9,193 bases of DNA from Calditrichia bacterium (lineage in GTDB: Bacteria > Calditrichota > Calditrichia > JAJRVZ01): contig DAOWAQ010000059.1 in the NCBI GenBank assembly GCA_030634505.1, positions 1-9,193 of the forward strand, in the 5' to 3' direction. Under the pieces are notes generated by a model. That model searched no databases. It was not told the origin of the DNA and saw only the letters and a program-made list of their open reading frames with translations. A program made the position numbers and the translations under genes. This document shows positions 6,432-9,193 of the stretch, piece by piece (within the stretch, counting starts at the first letter, position 1; each line of letters starts with the position of its first letter).

Positions 6432-6465
6432 AAAAAAACCGGATTTAATCATCCGGTTTTTTTTT
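6432..6465 (+). terminator. Strong intrinsic terminator closing the mnmA-panBC-glmU operon
   Basis: The 7-bp core stem ACCGGAT (6438-6444) / ATCCGGT (6451-6457) has a 6-nt loop. It is flanked by an A run (6432-6437) and a run of nine T (6457-6465), so the stem can extend by A-U pairs. It lies 26 nt after the stop at 6411. The A run could also let it work weakly on the other strand, but no minus-strand gene needs it. Confidence 0.92.
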
Positions 6466-6521
6466 GCAACATTCAATATAAAATGTTTTCTAAATAATTA
6501 TTTTTATTTATACTTTAATCT

Positions 6522-6554
6522 TTTGCATTTTAGGATTAAATTATATATCAATTG
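6522..6554 (+). promoter_or_regulatory. Candidate promoter for the LytR_C-rsfS-argS operon
   Basis: TTTG (6522-6525) is followed after 20 nt by TATCAATTG (6546-6554), a loose match to the Bacteroidota TAnnTTTG element with one extra base. A promoter is required here because the strong terminator at 6432-6465 isolates this operon from the one upstream. The rest of the 178-nt gap is AT-rich and shows nothing else I can name. Confidence 0.3.
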
Positions 6555-6589
6555 AATGAACAATTTTAAACAAAAAGGTTATTTTTAGA

Positions 6590-7195
6590 TTGCGTAGACG
6601 AAGACGACCACCAACAAGAATTATTAAACGAAATACCTCTTTTGATCCCAACATAGCATTTCAAAAAAAGCAGAAAAGTTCTAATAAGAGTAAATCAGTT
6701 TTCAAATTTCTATTTTGGATTGTCGCAGTTGCTGGCATTAGCTATTATGCATATTTCAATTTATTACTGCCGGTTGAAAATACAGAAACTGTAAATTTGG
6801 ATTCCTCAAACATTGAATCAACAAAGATATTAAAAGATACCATTACAAAACCTGTTTACAAAAAACCAGAAAAAATGATCCAGATTGAAATTCTCAACGG
6901 TTGTGGTAAATCCGGTATCGCCAAAATATTTGAGAGTTATTTGAGGCAGCAAGGTTTTGATGTTATTAATACAGAAAACTATCGGATATTAGGTAAAATA
7001 AACTGGAATGTTCCAAATTCAAAAGTTATTGATCAAATAGGAAATATTGATAATGCAAACTCTGTTGCACAAAGCCTTGGAATTGCAGAAAAATTTGTTT
7101 CAAGTTTTGAAAATCCCTCCCCTATTTGTGATGTTACTGTAATTATAGGTAAAGATTTCAGCGAAATTAATGGATTTAAGGAATTTACTAAATAA
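6590..7195 (+). CDS. Membrane-anchored LytR_C-domain protein
   Basis: This 201-residue protein starts at TTG. There is no in-frame ATG before residue 96, and an in-frame stop (6557-6559) closes the frame upstream. AAGG (6575-6578) lies rather far, 11 nt, before it. The N-terminus is strongly basic ('MRRRRRPPTR'). One membrane helix follows at ~37-61, then a polar linker (~62-94). A LytR_C-type domain covers ~97-190: 'IQIEILNGCGKSGIAK' (97-112), 'YLRQQGFDV' (117-125), 'NSVAQSLGI' (157-165) and 'DVTVIIGKDF' (181-190). The positive-inside rule puts the LytR_C domain outside the inner membrane. In other bacteria this domain often follows an LCP (LytR-CpsA-Psr) phosphotransferase domain that attaches polymers to the cell wall. 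Here the LCP domain is absent, so no enzymatic role can be claimed. It is 12 nt upstream of rsfS and probably cotranscribed. Confidence 0.85.
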   Translation: MRRRRRPPTRIIKRNTSFDPNIAFQKKQKSSNKSKSVFKFLFWIVAVAGISYYAYFNLLLPVENTETVNLDSSNIESTKILKDTITKPVYKKPEKMIQIEILNGCGKSGIAKIFESYLRQQGFDVINTENYRILGKINWNVPNSKVIDQIGNIDNANSVAQSLGIAEKFVSSFENPSPICDVTVIIGKDFSEINGFKEFTK

Positions 7196-7198
7196 ATT

Positions 7199-7203
7199 GG
7201 AGG
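7199..7203 (+). promoter_or_regulatory. Consensus Shine-Dalgarno that selects the TTG start of rsfS
   Basis: GGAGG, the strongest ribosome binding site in the window, lies 4 nt before TTG at 7208. The first in-frame ATG of rsfS is residue 33, inside the conserved domain. The site therefore decides in favour of the TTG start. Confidence 0.85.
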
Positions 7204-7207
7204 ACAT

Positions 7208-7555
7208 TTGGAGTCAAGTGAACTAGCAAGTCTGATTACTGAATTTGCACTTGAAAAAAAAGGTAAACAAATCGTAAAATTAAATCTCGCCGGTTTAACC
7301 TCAATGACTGATTATTTTATCATTCTTACAGGCGAATCTGATGTACAGGTCAAAGCGATTGGAGATCATATAATTCGTCAACTAAGGAAAAATGGTGTTA
7401 AAATTTATCATAAAGAAGGATTCAATTCCCTTAAATGGGTATTGCTGGATTACATCGATGTTATTGTTCATATATTTCGTGGAGAAACAAGAGAATATTA
7501 TGGCCTTGAACGATTATGGGGAGATGCTGAAATAGAATTGGTTACGGATGAATGA
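7208..7555 (+). CDS. rsfS: Ribosome silencing factor RsfS (RsfA/YbeB/Iojap family)
   Basis: RsfS binds ribosomal protein L14 (uL14) on the large subunit and blocks joining with the small subunit, lowering translation when nutrients are scarce. The 115-residue length is typical. The family core is complete: 'LTSMTDYFIILTGESDVQVKAI' in two parts (30-41 and 42-51), 'GVKIYHKEG' (63-71), 'WVLLDYIDVIVHIF' (77-90) and 'REYYGLERLWGDA' (95-107). Translation starts at TTG, with a consensus Shine-Dalgarno 4 nt upstream. The gene overlaps argS by 4 nt (ATGA at 7552-7555), a usual sign of coupled translation. It follows a LytR_C-domain gene. In Firmicutes and Actinobacteria rsfS is also often near nadD, yqeK and LytR-type genes. 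Confidence 0.96.
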   Translation: MESSELASLITEFALEKKGKQIVKLNLAGLTSMTDYFIILTGESDVQVKAIGDHIIRQLRKNGVKIYHKEGFNSLKWVLLDYIDVIVHIFRGETREYYGLERLWGDAEIELVTDE

Positions 7556-9192
7556 TAATGAGAATTGAAACTTATGTAGAAAATTTATTACAAATATATT
7601 TAGAAGAGAAAAGCCTTAAAAATGTAAAAATAAATTTAGATAAACCCAAACATAAGAATTTTGGAGATTTATCTACAAATATTGCATTACAACTTGCCTC
7701 ACATTTAAAATTAAACCCAAGACAAATAGCAGAAGAAATTAAAAATAAAATTAAATTCGATAAAAATATTATAGAAAAAATTGAAATTGCTGGTCCGGGT
7801 TTTATAAATTTTTATATATCAAATACCTCATATTATTCTTCCTTAATCCAAATATTAACAGAAAAAGAAGAATTTGGTAAATCGAATATTGGTAAAAATC
7901 TTAAAACTCAAGTTGAATTTATTAGCGCTAATCCGACAGGTCCCTTAACTATAGGACATGGAAGACAAGCTGTTCTGGGCGATACCATTGCAAGATTATA
8001 TGAAGCCTGTGGTTATGATGTAACTCGCGAATATTATTTTAATAACGCAGGAAGACAAATGAGAATTCTTGGCGAGTCTGTCCGTCTTCGATATTTAGAA
8101 TTAATTGGTGAAAAAATAGAATTTCCTGAAGATTATTACCAAGGTACTTATATAACTGACGTCGCCCGGGTTATATACGAAGAAGTAGGTGATAAATTCA
8201 AAAACGATACCGATATTACTTTTTTCAAAGATAAAGCTGAAGAATCTGTTTTTGCTGAAATCAAAAAAACTATTGCTCGCCTAAAATTTAAAATGGATGT
8301 TTTTTACAATGAAAAATCCCTCTACGATGAAGGTAAAATTAATGAAGTACTCGAATTATTAAAAAAGAAATCTTTGATTATAGAAAAAGACGGAGCAACA
8401 TGGTTTCAAACCAGCAAATTAGGAAAAGAACAAGACCGGGTAATAATTAAAGGTACTGGTGAGCCAACTTATCGCTTACCTGATATTGCATATCATCGTG
8501 AAAAATTTAAAAGAGGATTTGAACTTATTATCGATATTTTCGGCGCTGATCATATTGCTACCTACCCTGATGTAATATTAGCGTTAAAGGAAATGGGATA
8601 TGATACAGACAAAGTTAAAGTATTAATTCACCAATTTGTTACTTTAATGGAAAACGGCAAAAAAGTTAAAATGTCAACGCGGAAAGCCAATTTTGTTACC
8701 TTAGATGAATTAATGGACGAGGTTGGTGAGGATGTAACCCGATTTTTCTTTTTAATGCGGCATATGAATAGTCACCTGAATTTTGATATGAATCTGGCAA
8801 AAACTCAATCTGAAGAAAATCCAGTATACTATGTTCAATACGCTCATGCAAGAATTTGTAGCATTATAAAGGTCGGAAATGAGCAAGGTATTACATTGCA
8901 AAAAAATCCACCGGTTGATTTACTTAAAACCGAAGAAGAAACAGATTTAATAAAACACTTGATTGAATTACCAGAAATAATCAAAGATAGTGCTCTTAAT
9001 AATGAGCCGCACAGAATTATAAAATATTTAATAGATACGGCTACTCTATTTCATAAGTTCTATACTGAATGCCGTGTAATTGTTGATGACAAAGATTTGA
9101 CACAAGCAAGATTGGGATTGTGTGAAGCTACAAAAACAGTTATAGCAAATGGATGCAACTTGATAGGAATCAGTGCACCACAGAGAATGTAG
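7552..9192 (+). CDS. argS: Arginyl-tRNA synthetase
   Basis: ArgRS attaches arginine to tRNA(Arg) in the cytoplasm. The gene is complete at 546 residues and ends in the family's usual 'LIGISAPQRM', with TAG at 9190-9192. The N-terminal Add-1 (tRNA-binding) domain spans ~1-95, including 'NFGDLSTNIAL' (36-46) and 'IAGPGFINFYI' (79-89). The class I catalytic domain has 'SANPTGPLTIGHGRQAVLGD' (125-144), 'EYYFNNAGRQM' (160-170), 'GEPTYRLPDIAYH' (303-315), 'DIFGADHIATYP' (328-339) and 'KVKMSTRKANFVTL' (371-384). The anticodon-binding helical domain begins near 425 ('VYYVQYAHAR'). The HIGH motif reads TIGH (Thr133) and the KMSKS loop reads KMSTR, so both signatures are altered. The start is ATG 7552, overlapping the rsfS stop. 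ATG 7558, two codons later, is equally possible. Confidence 0.97.
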   Translation: MIMRIETYVENLLQIYLEEKSLKNVKINLDKPKHKNFGDLSTNIALQLASHLKLNPRQIAEEIKNKIKFDKNIIEKIEIAGPGFINFYISNTSYYSSLIQILTEKEEFGKSNIGKNLKTQVEFISANPTGPLTIGHGRQAVLGDTIARLYEACGYDVTREYYFNNAGRQMRILGESVRLRYLELIGEKIEFPEDYYQGTYITDVARVIYEEVGDKFKNDTDITFFKDKAEESVFAEIKKTIARLKFKMDVFYNEKSLYDEGKINEVLELLKKKSLIIEKDGATWFQTSKLGKEQDRVIIKGTGEPTYRLPDIAYHREKFKRGFELIIDIFGADHIATYPDVILALKEMGYDTDKVKVLIHQFVTLMENGKKVKMSTRKANFVTLDELMDEVGEDVTRFFFLMRHMNSHLNFDMNLAKTQSEENPVYYVQYAHARICSIIKVGNEQGITLQKNPPVDLLKTEEETDLIKHLIELPEIIKDSALNNEPHRIIKYLIDTATLFHKFYTECRVIVDDKDLTQARLGLCEATKTVIANGCNLIGISAPQRM

Positions 9193-9193
9193 A

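Noticed and set aside
6468..6487. Inverted repeat AACATT / AATGTT after the main terminator
   Set aside because: It is a 6-bp AT-rich stem with an 8-nt loop next to a much stronger terminator. Chance is a sufficient explanation.
1..9193. tRNA or rRNA genes, CRISPR arrays, transposons, phage, toxin-antitoxin or defence genes
   Set aside because: None could be seen by eye. Base composition and gene style are even across the window, and the gaps between genes are short and AT-rich.

Overview
The window is AT-rich bacterial chromosome with ordinary, densely packed genes. The first gene ends in a type IX secretion sorting domain of the 'NYPNPFNPST' kind, typical of Ignavibacteriota, Calditrichota, Marinimicrobia and other relatives of the Bacteroidota/Chlorobiota. 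A UDP-GlcNAc pyrophosphorylase without its acetyltransferase half, a small secreted beta-rich protein, and sparse Shine-Dalgarno sequences fit the same broad group. The assignment is an inference from protein style; no rRNA or other marker is present. An Ignavibacteria-like organism is my best guess.

Layout. (1) 1-1113, +: the 3' end of a large secreted protein with an Ig-like remnant, a beta-sandwich domain and a sorting domain. It converges on (2) a VanZ-like membrane protein (1157-1537, -), and a hairpin lies between the two stop codons. (3) 1750-2169, +: a stand-alone RsbW/SpoIIAB-type ATPase (anti-sigma kinase fold), divergent from the vanZ-like gene. (4) 2329-6411, +: a probable operon of mnmA (tRNA 2-thiouridine), panB and panC (pantothenate, overlapping by 14 nt), a GlmU uridylyltransferase-only protein, and a small secreted beta-rich protein. 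It ends at a strong intrinsic terminator (6432-6465). (5) 6590-9192, +: a second operon of a membrane-anchored LytR_C-domain protein, rsfS (ribosome silencing factor) and argS. argS is complete, and its stop codon is one base from the window end.

How the genes work together. The two operons serve core growth functions: tRNA modification and charging, ribosome hibernation, coenzyme A precursor synthesis and the UDP-GlcNAc supply for the cell wall. Each also carries one envelope protein of unknown role. I saw no tRNA or rRNA gene, CRISPR array, insertion sequence, phage gene or defence system. I do not think the window holds an undescribed multi-gene system. The points most worth a second look are the CXXC+C cysteine set of MnmA (the class linked to an Fe-S cluster), departures from both signature motifs in ArgRS, the free-standing LytR_C protein beside rsfS, and two adjacent genes that both start with TTG.
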